Assembly (NCBI GenBank): GCA_963774415.1
Contig: CAVZEU010000007.1
Location: forward strand, 62,001 to 126,000
From: SZUA-36 sp963774415
GTDB taxonomy: Bacteria; Pseudomonadota; Gammaproteobacteria; Xanthomonadales; SZUA-36
Direction of reading: 5' to 3'
DNA length: 64,000 nucleotides
A program made the position numbers and the translations under genes. Each line of letters begins with the position of its first letter. The first letter of the stretch is position 1. This document shows, piece by piece, positions 23,621-31,913 of the stretch. Below the pieces are notes generated by a model. The model was not told the DNA's origin and did not search any database. It was given only the letters and a program-made list of their open reading frames with translations.

Positions 23621-24436
23621 ATGATTCCATTCCAGAGAAAATCGCGCACGATACAGATCATGGGTCGTGTTGTTTCCGGCCAGGCGGCAGCGGGGCTGGC
23701 CGCCGGGCTGGCGATCGTGCTGGGCATTCTCGTGTGGCAGAGACCGAGTCGGCTGCCGGATTTTAGTGCGATCGACGAAGTTTCGGCGCGCAAGGAATCG
23801 TTTTTCGCATACCTGGCGCCGTTCGTGGCCGCTGAAAACCAGCGTGTACTCGAGCAGCGTAAAAGACTACTTGACGTGGCCGAGCACATTCGCGCCGGGG
23901 CGGGTGCCGGTTGGATGGATCGCCGCTTCCTGAAAAGTCTCGCCAGGGAATACGAAGTAACCTGGAGCCCGGATTTATCCGAAGACGCACAAATGGAAAC
24001 GATCGAAATGCTCGAACGTCGCGTGGATGCGGTGCCGGTACAGTTGGCGCTGGTGCAGGCGGCTACTGAATCCGGTTGGGGCCGATCGCGATTCGCGAAG
24101 CAGGGCAACAACCTGTTTGGCCACTTGTGCTTCGAGCCCGGTTGCGGCATTGTTCCGGGCCGCAGGAACCAGGACGCGGTGCGCGAAGTCGCGGCGTTCG
24201 ACAGTGTTTCCGACTCGGTCTCACGCTACCTGCACAACCTCAACACCCAGGCGGCATATGCGCCGTTGCGCGCGATCCGGGCGCGGTTGCGCCGGCAGGG
24301 CAAGCCGCTGACGGCCATGGCGCTGGCCGACGGCCTTGTGCGCTATTCGGAGCGTCGGGAAGACTATGTCAATGAGATCAAGACCGGAATCCGGATCAAC
24401 CGCCCCATCATCGAACGGGTGCAGAAAACACTTTGA
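23621..24436 (+). CDS. Bax-like glucosaminidase domain protein
   Basis: 271 residues. A basic start and one membrane/signal segment (GQAAAGLAAGLAIVLGILVW) are followed by a glucosaminidase (GH73-like) domain as in E. coli Bax: VPVQLALVQAATESGWGRSRFAKQGNNLFG contains the conserved catalytic Glu in ATESGWG, followed by YLHNLNTQAAYAPLRAIR and LVRYSERREDYVNEI. It should cut peptidoglycan glycan strands in the periplasm. It overlaps the next gene by TTGA (4 bp), so it is coupled to the polysaccharide deacetylase; a joint role in cell wall or surface polysaccharide turnover is likely. Confidence 0.9.
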   Translation: MIPFQRKSRTIQIMGRVVSGQAAAGLAAGLAIVLGILVWQRPSRLPDFSAIDEVSARKESFFAYLAPFVAAENQRVLEQRKRLLDVAEHIRAGAGAGWMDRRFLKSLAREYEVTWSPDLSEDAQMETIEMLERRVDAVPVQLALVQAATESGWGRSRFAKQGNNLFGHLCFEPGCGIVPGRRNQDAVREVAAFDSVSDSVSRYLHNLNTQAAYAPLRAIRARLRRQGKPLTAMALADGLVRYSERREDYVNEIKTGIRINRPIIERVQKTL

Positions 24437-25536
24437 CGCGGCGATGGCTTCACCGGGTTATCGGGTGCGGGGTCGCGGCCATGATGCTGGCCGGGGCTGT
24501 TGAGGCCGAAAACGCGCCACAGCAGCACGGCGTGATCCTGCTCTATCACCATGTCAGCGACCGAACTCCTGCCTCAACCAGCGTAACACCGGCTCAGTTT
24601 GAGAGCCACCTGGACTATCTTGCCGAAAACGACTACCAGGTCTGGCCGCTGCGGCGCCTTCTGGATGCCGTGCTGCGCGGCACGGAAGCGGTACCCCGGC
24701 GCGTGGTTTCAATCACCTTTGATGATGCCTACGAGTCGGTCTACACCGCGGCCCGGCCCCGACTGGCCATGCGCGCCTGGCCTTACACGGTATTCGTCAA
24801 TACCGATGCCATCGACGCGGGATATTCGCCGTATATGGACTGGGATCAACTCAGGGCATTGGCTGCGGCGGGCGTGGCGATCGAGAACCACAGCGCTGCC
24901 CACGGTCATATGTCCTCACCTCTCGGGAAGGAATCCCGGGCCGCCTGGCGCAGCAGGGTTGCCGCTGACATCGCCCGGGCCCGGTTACGAATCACCGACC
25001 AGATTGGGCACGCGCCGAGATTGTTCGCTTATCCCTATGGCGAGGACTCAGGGGCGCTGGCCGAAATCGTCGCTGAAACTCACGACTTCGCAATTGTCCA
25101 GCGATCCGGCCCTGTCGGGCCTATGACCAACCCGCTTGGCATTCCACGCTTTCCAATGGCCGCGGGCTTCGCCTCGCTCAAGAGACTGGAACTGGCCGTT
25201 CGATCCAGGCCACTGCCCGTAACCGGGGTCAATGTGCTCGTCGATGAAAATGGGGCCGAAGGTGACATCCGGGCTGTGCAACTGCGACTCGCCAGCGATG
25301 GGTTCCGGGAAGCGCAACTCAATTGTTTTGTTGCCACGGGCCGACGGTTGGCGGCGACAGTCGTGCACTCGGCGGATGACTCTATTGTTATCAGAGTCGA
25401 CGTACGCGGCGTTGGCGTTAAAGGTCGCAACAAGATCAACTGCACGGCACCGGCTACAGACGGCAGCGGTGACTTCTTCTGGTATTCCTGGCAGTGGCTG
25501 GTCGGCAATTCCCGCTCGGACAATGGACCAGGATAG
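24433..25536 (+). CDS. exported polysaccharide deacetylase (NodB domain)
   Basis: 367 residues with a TTG start overlapping the upstream stop. After a signal peptide (IGCGVAAMMLAGAVEA) the NodB domain begins at HGVILLYHHVSD. The catalytic/metal motif is ITFDDAYESV (TFDD, residues about 95-100), the metal His pair is in ENHSAAHGHM (H-S-x-x-H), and FAYPYGEDS is the RxxxY-type motif. Members remove N-acetyl groups from beta-linked GlcNAc polymers. The C-terminal 120 residues form an extra beta-rich domain (VRSRPLPVTGVNVLVDENG onward) seen in some periplasmic deacetylases. Confidence 0.92.
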   Translation: MTRRWLHRVIGCGVAAMMLAGAVEAENAPQQHGVILLYHHVSDRTPASTSVTPAQFESHLDYLAENDYQVWPLRRLLDAVLRGTEAVPRRVVSITFDDAYESVYTAARPRLAMRAWPYTVFVNTDAIDAGYSPYMDWDQLRALAAAGVAIENHSAAHGHMSSPLGKESRAAWRSRVAADIARARLRITDQIGHAPRLFAYPYGEDSGALAEIVAETHDFAIVQRSGPVGPMTNPLGIPRFPMAAGFASLKRLELAVRSRPLPVTGVNVLVDENGAEGDIRAVQLRLASDGFREAQLNCFVATGRRLAATVVHSADDSIVIRVDVRGVGVKGRNKINCTAPATDGSGDFFWYSWQWLVGNSRSDNGPG

Positions 25537-25615
25537 AAAACACAGATCTTTTTCTGGATAGCGTGCCAACGCTGCATCGAGCTGAACTCAAGTGCCCGGA
25601 ATAAGGGGGCCTAAC

Positions 25616-25640
25616 CCCTACGACTGGTACGCGGGCATAT
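25616..25640 (+). repeat. duplicated 3' end of the molybdoenzyme gene
   Basis: TACGACTGGTACGCGGGCAT with TGA encodes YDWYAGI-stop, matching the YDWYAGV-stop end of the molybdopterin oxidoreductase at 22300-22324. Only about 22 bases are shared; it marks either a recombination scar or a lost second copy. The rest of 25537-25778 holds no gene. Confidence 0.6.
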
Positions 25641-25682
25641 GAAGAAAGTGAGCAAGTCGAGCGAAAGTGTAAATCAAGACAA

Positions 25683-25729
25683 GACACCCATCGCTTTGGA
25701 CGTTAAGAGAGATGGGTGTCCTGATTTTT
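25683..25729 (+). terminator. hairpin with T tract
   Basis: GACACCCATC (25683-25692) pairs perfectly with GATGGGTGTC (25711-25720) around an 18-base loop, followed by CTGATTTTTT. It works as an intrinsic terminator for the Bax-like / deacetylase operon. The stem sequence GACACCCATC also occurs in the RAYT-associated repeats, so it may be an element remnant used as a terminator. Confidence 0.6.
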
Positions 25730-25778
25730 TCCTGACTTTTCCAAGTAGCGCCCGGAGTAAGCTGCGGCTCACTCCGTT

Positions 25779-26351
25779 TTAATTCACTACCTCATAAAAG
25801 AACGTTACCCAACCTCTGCACTCTCCACTCGGAAAGGTCCTCGCGTGGGCGCGAATGCCGAAATTTTCACCATTCGGGACTACCACTCCCGGGTTGACGC
25901 TGATATTCGCGTTCTGGGGCGTGTTCACGCCGCTTGGGGTACTGTAAAACCTGGAGGTGATGGGCGAATTCCCACGGTAGAACTCGAACTCGCACAATCC
26001 CTCATGATCAATTGTCGTCAGGTCAATGGTCCGTATCAAAATGTCCTCCGCTGCCGTTTCGAACTCGTCATCCTGAGTCGGAGCGGTAGAGTCGCTTGAA
26101 TCGCCGTCAGCGTAAAACGCAATGCGCGCAAACCCAACCGTCGGAGGAGACACCGAGACGGTACCGCTGACACTCACGTCATTCTGGCTCGGGTCGATCG
26201 TTACCTCATTCCCCAAAGGGTTGCCGGCACCATCGCTGAATTCGACGACAACGGGCTTGTCCGGTGAGCCTTTTGAAAATGTTACACCTGGCAAGGTTAG
26301 CAGAGCGATTAATCCTGCCACTGGAACTGCAACCGAAAAACGAATTTTCAT
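25779..26351 (-). CDS. exported protein of unknown function
   Basis: 190 residues with a strong AAGGAGG 6 nt upstream of the ATG at 26351. A signal peptide (FSVAVPVAGLIALLTLPGVTFS) is followed by KGSPDKPVVVEF, a Val-rich short repeat region (NDVSVSGTVSVSPP) and a beta-rich region with two cysteines (LCEFEFY, ECRGWVTFFYE). It resembles the exported protein at 13192-13782 in the first part of the mature chain only. No family recognised. Confidence 0.65.
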   Translation of the reverse strand: MKIRFSVAVPVAGLIALLTLPGVTFSKGSPDKPVVVEFSDGAGNPLGNEVTIDPSQNDVSVSGTVSVSPPTVGFARIAFYADGDSSDSTAPTQDDEFETAAEDILIRTIDLTTIDHEGLCEFEFYRGNSPITSRFYSTPSGVNTPQNANISVNPGVVVPNGENFGIRAHARTFPSGECRGWVTFFYEVVN

Positions 26352-26419
26352 TGGTACCTCCTTGTTCCTTTCATATGAACGCTGTTAATCGACTTGCAAC
26401 AACAAGTCTAGCAGAAAGC

Positions 26420-26690
26420 CCCTATCTAGACATGGATGTACCTCAGCGGCGATCAACACACCGCCCCGCTCGAGCAGGCGCACGCTGCGGCCGCTGAGGC
26501 GGTGCAGCCAATGCACCAGGTCATCCCGCGATGGTCGGTGGGCGCGACGGAGCATCGGCGTGCCGCCGGTGAAAGCATATGCCCCGTCCAGAAACGGCAT
26601 GGGCAGACCATTTGCCAGAAATTCCATATGGATATGAAGCTCGGTGTTTCTCTTGCTTACATTTCAGTTGAGCGCTGTCACCGACGGGGA
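26420..26690 (-). pseudogene. degenerate transposase fragment (IS91-type, PF04986-like)
   Basis: The minus-strand frame gives LHIHM, FLDGAYAFTGG, PMLRRAHRPSRDDLVHWLHR and RSVRLLERGGVLI, which resembles the LNIHLHMLVLDGVY and LLxRLxxRxxRLLERRGxL region of IS91/ISCR-type Y2 transposases. It is broken, lacks both ends and is interrupted by non-matching residues. No intact element borders are visible in 26352-26880. Confidence 0.5.
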
Positions 26691-26877
26691 CTGGCGGATC
26701 TTTTCCCACCCGTTGACAGTCTTGAATAATCTCCTTTTGACCCACTTGAATTGTGCATCCTTTTAGCTTTTGTCACCTAACAGGATTTAGGGCCAATTAA
26801 CACTATTCGAAAACGAATTCCACAATGCTGTGGGGACTACCGCAAGCGCTCTTGGCACTATTTCTCACTGCTGCAGC

Positions 26878-27080
26878 AATGCCAGGAAATCCATTACGCA
26901 GGGAATTTCCTACAGGATAGGGCACCCATCCACCCTGTGAGCGGCCTGCCGTTCATAGGCCTGCAGCAGCAAATCGAATCCATGGCTTACACCATCCACC
27001 GCCATATGCCATTCCACATGCCCGGGTCGTTGTCTAAGCTGACTCCATGCGAAAACCTAGATCGCACATCGGGGTATCCG
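26878..27080 (+). repeat. third RAYT upstream region with a start-codon scar
   Basis: GCCAGGAAATCCATTACGCAGGGAATTTCCTACAGGAT (about 26879-26918) resembles the block at 22396-22433. It is followed at 27042-27066 by GCTGACTCCATGCGAAAACCTAGATCG, which parallels the RAYT start at 20365-20390 (CTGACCTCATGCCAAAACCCAGATAC). The RAYT reading stops after a few codons. A RAYT copy was probably lost here. Confidence 0.55.
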
Positions 27081-27086
27081 TGTTTT

Positions 27087-28943
27087 TCACAATTGCATGA
27101 CAGCACGGTACGCTTCGTCGATCGCCACGTGCGTGTAAGCGGAGGCGCCCGCATCGGCGTTGGCGAAGACGATCTTCCCGTGGGGCCTGCTGGCAATCTC
27201 GTTTGGCGCCTGGCCGGGAGGATAGTCCTTGTCCCAGAGGTCCATGTATTCGTAGGCGTAGCCATGCGGCCAGCGATTGACCGTGATGGCCAGGATGTCG
27301 TTTTTGGTATCGAAGCCCGCCGGGCCCAGCAAACCGTCGAGCACCGAGCGGACTTCGCGCTCGTAGTCGCTGAATTGGAGTCCCAGCATCCGGCGCCGGG
27401 AGGCGCGTAACTGCTCCTTCAAGGTGTAGACATCCGCCGGCGGCGACAGCGAGCCCCAGAAAACGAGCGGCACCGGGCCCTTGTCCTCCATGCGCTGCTC
27501 ATAGCCGCCGGTATTGATGCCCTTGAACATGAACAGGCTTCGGTGCATGCGCCCGGGACAGCTGATGCGGTTGATGCCCAGCTTGTCCATGGCCTGGCTC
27601 GACCTGAGCAGGACATTGGTCAGCAGCAGCGGGATTTTCACCTGGAAGTGTTGGGCTTCCTTTTGCTCTTGCGGCAGGTCGGGACAAAGATACGGCAGGA
27701 TGCAATGGTAGCAGGCCATCACGCATTGGCGGGCGCGGACGCGGACCGGCTCGTTGTTTTTGACGTAGGTTATCTCGACGCCCTCCCCGGCATTGACCGC
27801 GTTGACCACGGTCGATTCCAGCCTGACGCGGACGGGGGACGACGGCTGATCCAGCTGCGCGTAGTCGAACCGCGCCAGGGCGATATTGCGTGCGTCGGTC
27901 CCCGGCGCGACCTTGGGTATCAACCTCTGCAACAGCAACCGCGCGACGCTGGCGTTACCGTCGGGGAACATGGCCGCCGGATAATCCCGTCCTTTGATCT
28001 CATCGGTCCTGCCGATCAGGTTGAGGCCCGGGAGGCCGCTCTCGAACAGGGCTTCGGCCGCGGACAGGGCGCGCAGTTCGACCCCCCACAGGCCGTGCTG
28101 GCAGGTCTGGAATATCTGGATCGCTTCCTCGCCGAGCCCCGCATAGCGCCGGAGAAATTGCGGATAAGGGATGCCGGCCAGGTGCGCCCGCGCCTCCTCA
28201 TCCGTCTTGCCGTCGAGGACGTTCGTGCGCATCGCGAACAGATGCTTCAGTTGCTCGCGTGCCGGCGCGGAAATCGGAAACTGGTCGATACACGCCAGCG
28301 ACATGCTCGGTTTCCACGACTCCAGCGTGTAGTTGGTGACGAGCCGGTTTTCGCCGTATGTTTCCTCATCGAACCAGATCGCCGGTCCGTTGGGCGCGTT
28401 GTAGCCGTAATCGAACTGCATGTGCCGGCGCATCCGCTTAACATCGATACCGAGCTCCCGCATCAGGGCCCAGACCGTATCGCTGAACTGCCAGTACTCG
28501 AGGTTGTGGGTCCCGCCCAGGGACAGGCGTGTCGGGCCGCCCTGGTGGAACTCGTTCCTTTTCGCATGCCCACCGAAATCGTCATGGTTTTCCAGGATCA
28601 ATATCCGGGCGTCCTTGCCAAAGCGCTGCCGGAAATAGTGAGCGGCCGCCAGCCCGGAGATACCGGCGCCGACGACGATCAGGTCGTAAACCTCGTCCAG
28701 CGAGCGTGTCTCGGAGAAGTGCGCGCCATCGCGCAATGCGTGGGCAACCTCGTACGAGCCGGGATGAGACCCCCGCAGGCCCGTGCGCACCGGCGGATAA
28801 TCGGCCGGGTTCGGCAGGGGCGGATTGCCGGCGCTGAGGCCCGGGCTGACGGCAAGACCAAGGGTTGCGAGCCCCGTGTCGTGTATGAAGTCGCGCCGGG
28901 TTATGGACCGGTCCATGCCCAGTTCCCGGTCCGTCTTGTTCAT
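27087..28943 (-). CDS. Tat-exported FAD-dependent amine oxidase-like flavoprotein
   Basis: 618 residues from the ATG at 28943, which overlaps the upstream stop as ATGA. The twin-arginine signal is ITRRDFIHDTGLATLGLA. The dinucleotide-binding motif is VVGAGISGLAAAHYFRQRFG (residues about 90-110) with the FAD partner LILENHDDFGGHAKRNEF, characteristic of amine-oxidase/protoporphyrinogen-oxidase folds. C-terminal NADAGASAYTHVAIDEAYRAV is the family's FAD-contact end. The substrate is unknown; homologues are usually annotated as NAD(P)/FAD-binding or twin-arginine FAD oxidoreductases. Translationally coupled to the small exported protein upstream. Confidence 0.87.
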   Translation of the reverse strand: MNKTDRELGMDRSITRRDFIHDTGLATLGLAVSPGLSAGNPPLPNPADYPPVRTGLRGSHPGSYEVAHALRDGAHFSETRSLDEVYDLIVVGAGISGLAAAHYFRQRFGKDARILILENHDDFGGHAKRNEFHQGGPTRLSLGGTHNLEYWQFSDTVWALMRELGIDVKRMRRHMQFDYGYNAPNGPAIWFDEETYGENRLVTNYTLESWKPSMSLACIDQFPISAPAREQLKHLFAMRTNVLDGKTDEEARAHLAGIPYPQFLRRYAGLGEEAIQIFQTCQHGLWGVELRALSAAEALFESGLPGLNLIGRTDEIKGRDYPAAMFPDGNASVARLLLQRLIPKVAPGTDARNIALARFDYAQLDQPSSPVRVRLESTVVNAVNAGEGVEITYVKNNEPVRVRARQCVMACYHCILPYLCPDLPQEQKEAQHFQVKIPLLLTNVLLRSSQAMDKLGINRISCPGRMHRSLFMFKGINTGGYEQRMEDKGPVPLVFWGSLSPPADVYTLKEQLRASRRRMLGLQFSDYEREVRSVLDGLLGPAGFDTKNDILAITVNRWPHGYAYEYMDLWDKDYPPGQAPNEIASRPHGKIVFANADAGASAYTHVAIDEAYRAVMQL

Positions 28944-29410
28944 GACCGGCCACCGAGGGTAAAGCCGTGCGCGGCGCAATCGATATCCGCGTAGGCGGTA
29001 AAGATCCACGCGCCGTTTTCATAGTCAGCGAGGTACCAGCCGCAGGATAGCTCGTCGGCCGCGTTGGCGTAGCGATCGCGCCAGGCGGCTTTAAAGCTCA
29101 CCGTCGTAGCGTTGATGCGGTCTACTACCAGGTCCTGCAGGGCGGAACTCTCCCAGCCATCGGCCACCCAGGCCTGCATGGCCTCGCGCAGCCAGCTCGT
29201 GCTTGAAGTAAGCTTGGCGGTCCCGCCCGGTGGGTGTTCCGCGACGGCATTGGCGTAGAAAGCCAGGATCTTGTCGATCTTCGAGCCGGGATCTTTCTCC
29301 CATAAAGGGGCATAGGATTCGCGGTACCACTTTTCCGGGTCCGCGGGCGGATCGGCGAACGCATGGGAACACACACAGGCAAGGAAACAAACGGAAAACA
29401 GATATTTCAT
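28940..29410 (-). CDS. small exported NTF2-like protein of unknown function
   Basis: 156 residues from the ATG at 29410 (AGGTG upstream). A signal peptide (KYLFSVCFLACVCSHAFA) precedes a mature part of about 135 residues with DKILAFYANAVAEHPPGG, TSWLREAMQAWVADGWESS and GWYLADYENGAWIFTAYADIDC, compatible with a SnoaL/NTF2-like fold. Two cysteines (SCGWYL, DIDCAAHG) could form a disulphide. It precedes the Tat flavoprotein with a 4-bp ATGA overlap, so it may be an accessory or substrate-binding partner of it. Confidence 0.72.
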   Translation of the reverse strand: MKYLFSVCFLACVCSHAFADPPADPEKWYRESYAPLWEKDPGSKIDKILAFYANAVAEHPPGGTAKLTSSTSWLREAMQAWVADGWESSALQDLVVDRINATTVSFKAAWRDRYANAADELSCGWYLADYENGAWIFTAYADIDCAAHGFTLGGRS

Positions 29411-29612
29411 AACGGCACCTGCAGCAATCTTTCGAAGAAAACCAATGCCTTCCTGATACGACGGACCGTTAGTATAACCCGCCTTTGGCACAAACCCCGC
29501 CGCTGTCCGTTGTGGCCGACTGGCGTCCAATCCGGCCCCGGCGGCAGCGAACGGCCGCCATAACAAAGGGGCCCGCGTTTCCACGAGCCCCCTTTCCCGC
29601 CGCCAGGGCAGC

Positions 29613-31472
29613 CTAGATCAGGTCTTCGAGCGTGACCTTGATATCCTTGGTCTCACTGCCCCGCTTTACCGTGAATTCGACCACCTTGCCCGCCGCGTCG
29701 TTGCGCAGGCGCAGGCGCAGTTCGTAGAGCTTGATCGAGGAAGCGGGCTTGCCGTCGACCGCGGTGATCACGTCACCCTTTTTCAGGCCCGCCGCGTCGG
29801 CCGGCGCACCCTTCGTTACATCCACGATTTCGAATCCGTTCGGCGCATCGTTGAACCACACGCCGGCACGATCGAAGCCGCCCACATCGGTCAGCGGGCC
29901 CGCGACCGGCTGCAGATACATGATCTTGTCGTGGTAATCGAAGGTGACGACGAAACGCTTCAGGATACCGCCGCCGACATTGCCGGAATATTCATTGCCG
30001 GCGAAGGCGCCCTGCTTCTGGTCGTTGATGTCGGTGACGATGTTCTTGACCTCCACATCGCCCAACGTCATCGCCGCGCCCCTCGTGACATAGCCGGTGG
30101 ACGGGCCGCCGACCCCCCAACCTGCCACCGTCGTCACGCCCTTGGGGTGCTTGGCTTTCAGATCGTGCTTCTGGGCGAAGGGACCGTTCAGCGTCAGCGA
30201 TGAGCGCGAACCGGTGTCGATATCGAACACCGCCGGGATGCCCTCGAAACTGCCATGGACTTCGGGAGTCCGCCCGTTGAGGACAAAGGGAACCGGCGTA
30301 CCGGCGTCCTTGGGATCGAAATGCTCGGGGTCGATCAGCGTGATGGTGCTCTTGCCATAGTCGATGCGCGTCACGAAGCGGCGAAAAGTTTCGAAGCCAA
30401 CCATACCGGGCAGGCTGGTGCCTTCAACTTTCTTCAGTGCATCCAGGTCCAGGACGATGAAAAGCTGATCGTCGATTATCGCATCGCCGACCTTGAGCTG
30501 TTTCACTTTGGCGAGGCTGGCCTTCATCGTGCTGGTGCCGGCGCCGCGCGCCTGCATGTCGCCTTCGCTCTTCAGGCCAAGGGTCTTTGCCGTGGCCGGC
30601 GTCACGATATTGACTCCACCCGTGTCGAAGATGAAGCGGAAGGGCCCCTGGCCGTTGACCTTCGCGTCGGCATAGATGTGATTGTTGATCAGCGCGAACG
30701 GGAACATCGTCTCATGCTTGCCGCCGTCGATCCTGTAGTCGGCGACCCTGGTCTTCGGCATCGCGTAGGCACTGGCCGGCTGCGCGGCCGGGAACGTGAC
30801 GCCGCTCAGCGTCAACGTGCTTTCGTTTTTGCCGTCGGCGGCGACCGATACCGTCTTCTGCGGCAGCATCACGCCGTCATGCGCGCCATAGCCGGTCATC
30901 GTCGTGATAATCGGCAGCGCCCCCTCCTTCTCGACAATGCGGGTCAGAAGATGGGTCTTCGCATCGAACCAGGCCTCGAACGGCTTGCCGTCCCTGGGGG
31001 TTACGTTGAGCACGTCATACGCGCTGCCGCCCTCGGTCTTTTCGCCTTCGCTCTTGATCTCGGCGCCGCCCCGATCGGGCTGCCACCACAGATGGGCACG
31101 GCGGTAGCCCTCATTCACTGCAAGCTGGCGTGAGTCACCACCGGCCCTGACGTCCACGCTTCCGGATGGGTCCTTCTCCCAGGCCTGCTGGCCGTCGAAG
31201 CCATCGCCGGCCTGGATCGGGCCGATTTCGTATTCGTCGACGTAACGCGGCGTTTTCAAGTCGGACAGGGAGACGACCTTGCCGGTCATGCCCTGGCCGG
31301 CAAAGGCATACACGGCCTTCACCGTCACCTTGCCGTCCCAGGCCGCGCCGCCGCTGGCGGCCTTGTTGGCGCTGAGGATTTGGGCCGCATCAGACGCGGC
31401 AAAGGCCCGGTCGGGCGCCGTTGCGCCGGCCGCAAACGCGGTCAACGCCACAATGGCTAGAATTTTTCGCAT
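29613..31472 (-). CDS. exported aspartyl protease with two DTG domains and a C-terminal PDZ domain
   Basis: 619 residues with a signal peptide (ILAIVALTAFAAGATA) and a GGAGG Shine-Dalgarno. Residues about 30-230 form a beta-rich lipoprotein-localisation-like region. Two retropepsin-like half-domains follow: FIFDTGGVNIVTP (about 285) and FDIDTGSRSSLTL (about 410), each with the active DTG. A PDZ domain ends the protein (GAPADAAGLKKGDVITAVDGKP, about 560-600). It would be a periplasmic protease or a peptide-binding protein; two DTG sites in one chain suggest a pseudo-dimeric active enzyme. The gene stands alone. Confidence 0.88.
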   Translation of the reverse strand: MRKILAIVALTAFAAGATAPDRAFAASDAAQILSANKAASGGAAWDGKVTVKAVYAFAGQGMTGKVVSLSDLKTPRYVDEYEIGPIQAGDGFDGQQAWEKDPSGSVDVRAGGDSRQLAVNEGYRRAHLWWQPDRGGAEIKSEGEKTEGGSAYDVLNVTPRDGKPFEAWFDAKTHLLTRIVEKEGALPIITTMTGYGAHDGVMLPQKTVSVAADGKNESTLTLSGVTFPAAQPASAYAMPKTRVADYRIDGGKHETMFPFALINNHIYADAKVNGQGPFRFIFDTGGVNIVTPATAKTLGLKSEGDMQARGAGTSTMKASLAKVKQLKVGDAIIDDQLFIVLDLDALKKVEGTSLPGMVGFETFRRFVTRIDYGKSTITLIDPEHFDPKDAGTPVPFVLNGRTPEVHGSFEGIPAVFDIDTGSRSSLTLNGPFAQKHDLKAKHPKGVTTVAGWGVGGPSTGYVTRGAAMTLGDVEVKNIVTDINDQKQGAFAGNEYSGNVGGGILKRFVVTFDYHDKIMYLQPVAGPLTDVGGFDRAGVWFNDAPNGFEIVDVTKGAPADAAGLKKGDVITAVDGKPASSIKLYELRLRLRNDAAGKVVEFTVKRGSETKDIKVTLEDLI

Positions 31473-31662
31473 GTTGCCTCCGGTATGGTATCCATCAGGT
31501 GGTGTGGGGAGACTATCAGATCACTATGTGTGTACGTCATAGCCGGCATGTCATCCTCCTTGCAGCGGCAACGGATAGGAAGTATAGACCACCTCTTTCA
31601 GATATCAGGCAAGTATCGCCGAATGTCGAAGACAAATGCGGGGACGCCCATGTCTGATCCAT

Positions 31663-31850
31663 AGCGAAATCTGCTACCAATCAGGGCCGGCAACCTTGAA
31701 CAGGCCGCAACCTGCTAAATTCCATCGGATGCTTTGAAAAACCTCTCTTCCGCCCAAGAATTCCCCTCACTCTTTAAACCCATTCCCGGGAAGAACAATA
31801 ATAAATTCTGGCGAGGACGCCATTGTGCATGCGCAAAGGCGGGGATGTCG
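31663..31850 (+). repeat. RAYT-tail repeat, copy 2 (diverged)
   Basis: 188 bp in the gap 31473-31913 that match 22811-22999 in order and length (AATCAGGGCC, CCTCTCTTCC, CATTCCCGGGAA against CGTTCTCCCGGATAA, CCATTGTGCATG, AAAGGCG). No RAYT coding sequence precedes it. The left part of this gap (31473-31662) is the promoter region of the protease gene and shows nothing else. Confidence 0.7.
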
Positions 31851-31913
31851 ATGCTTTTTTTGGGTGATGAGCACAGAGTGAATTGTCAAGTCGATGCCTA
31901 CGTGCGCACCCGC

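Noticed and set aside
27543..28994. 483-codon plus-strand frame antisense to the Tat flavoprotein
   Set aside because: Same reason: no family motif, and it mirrors a well-supported gene.
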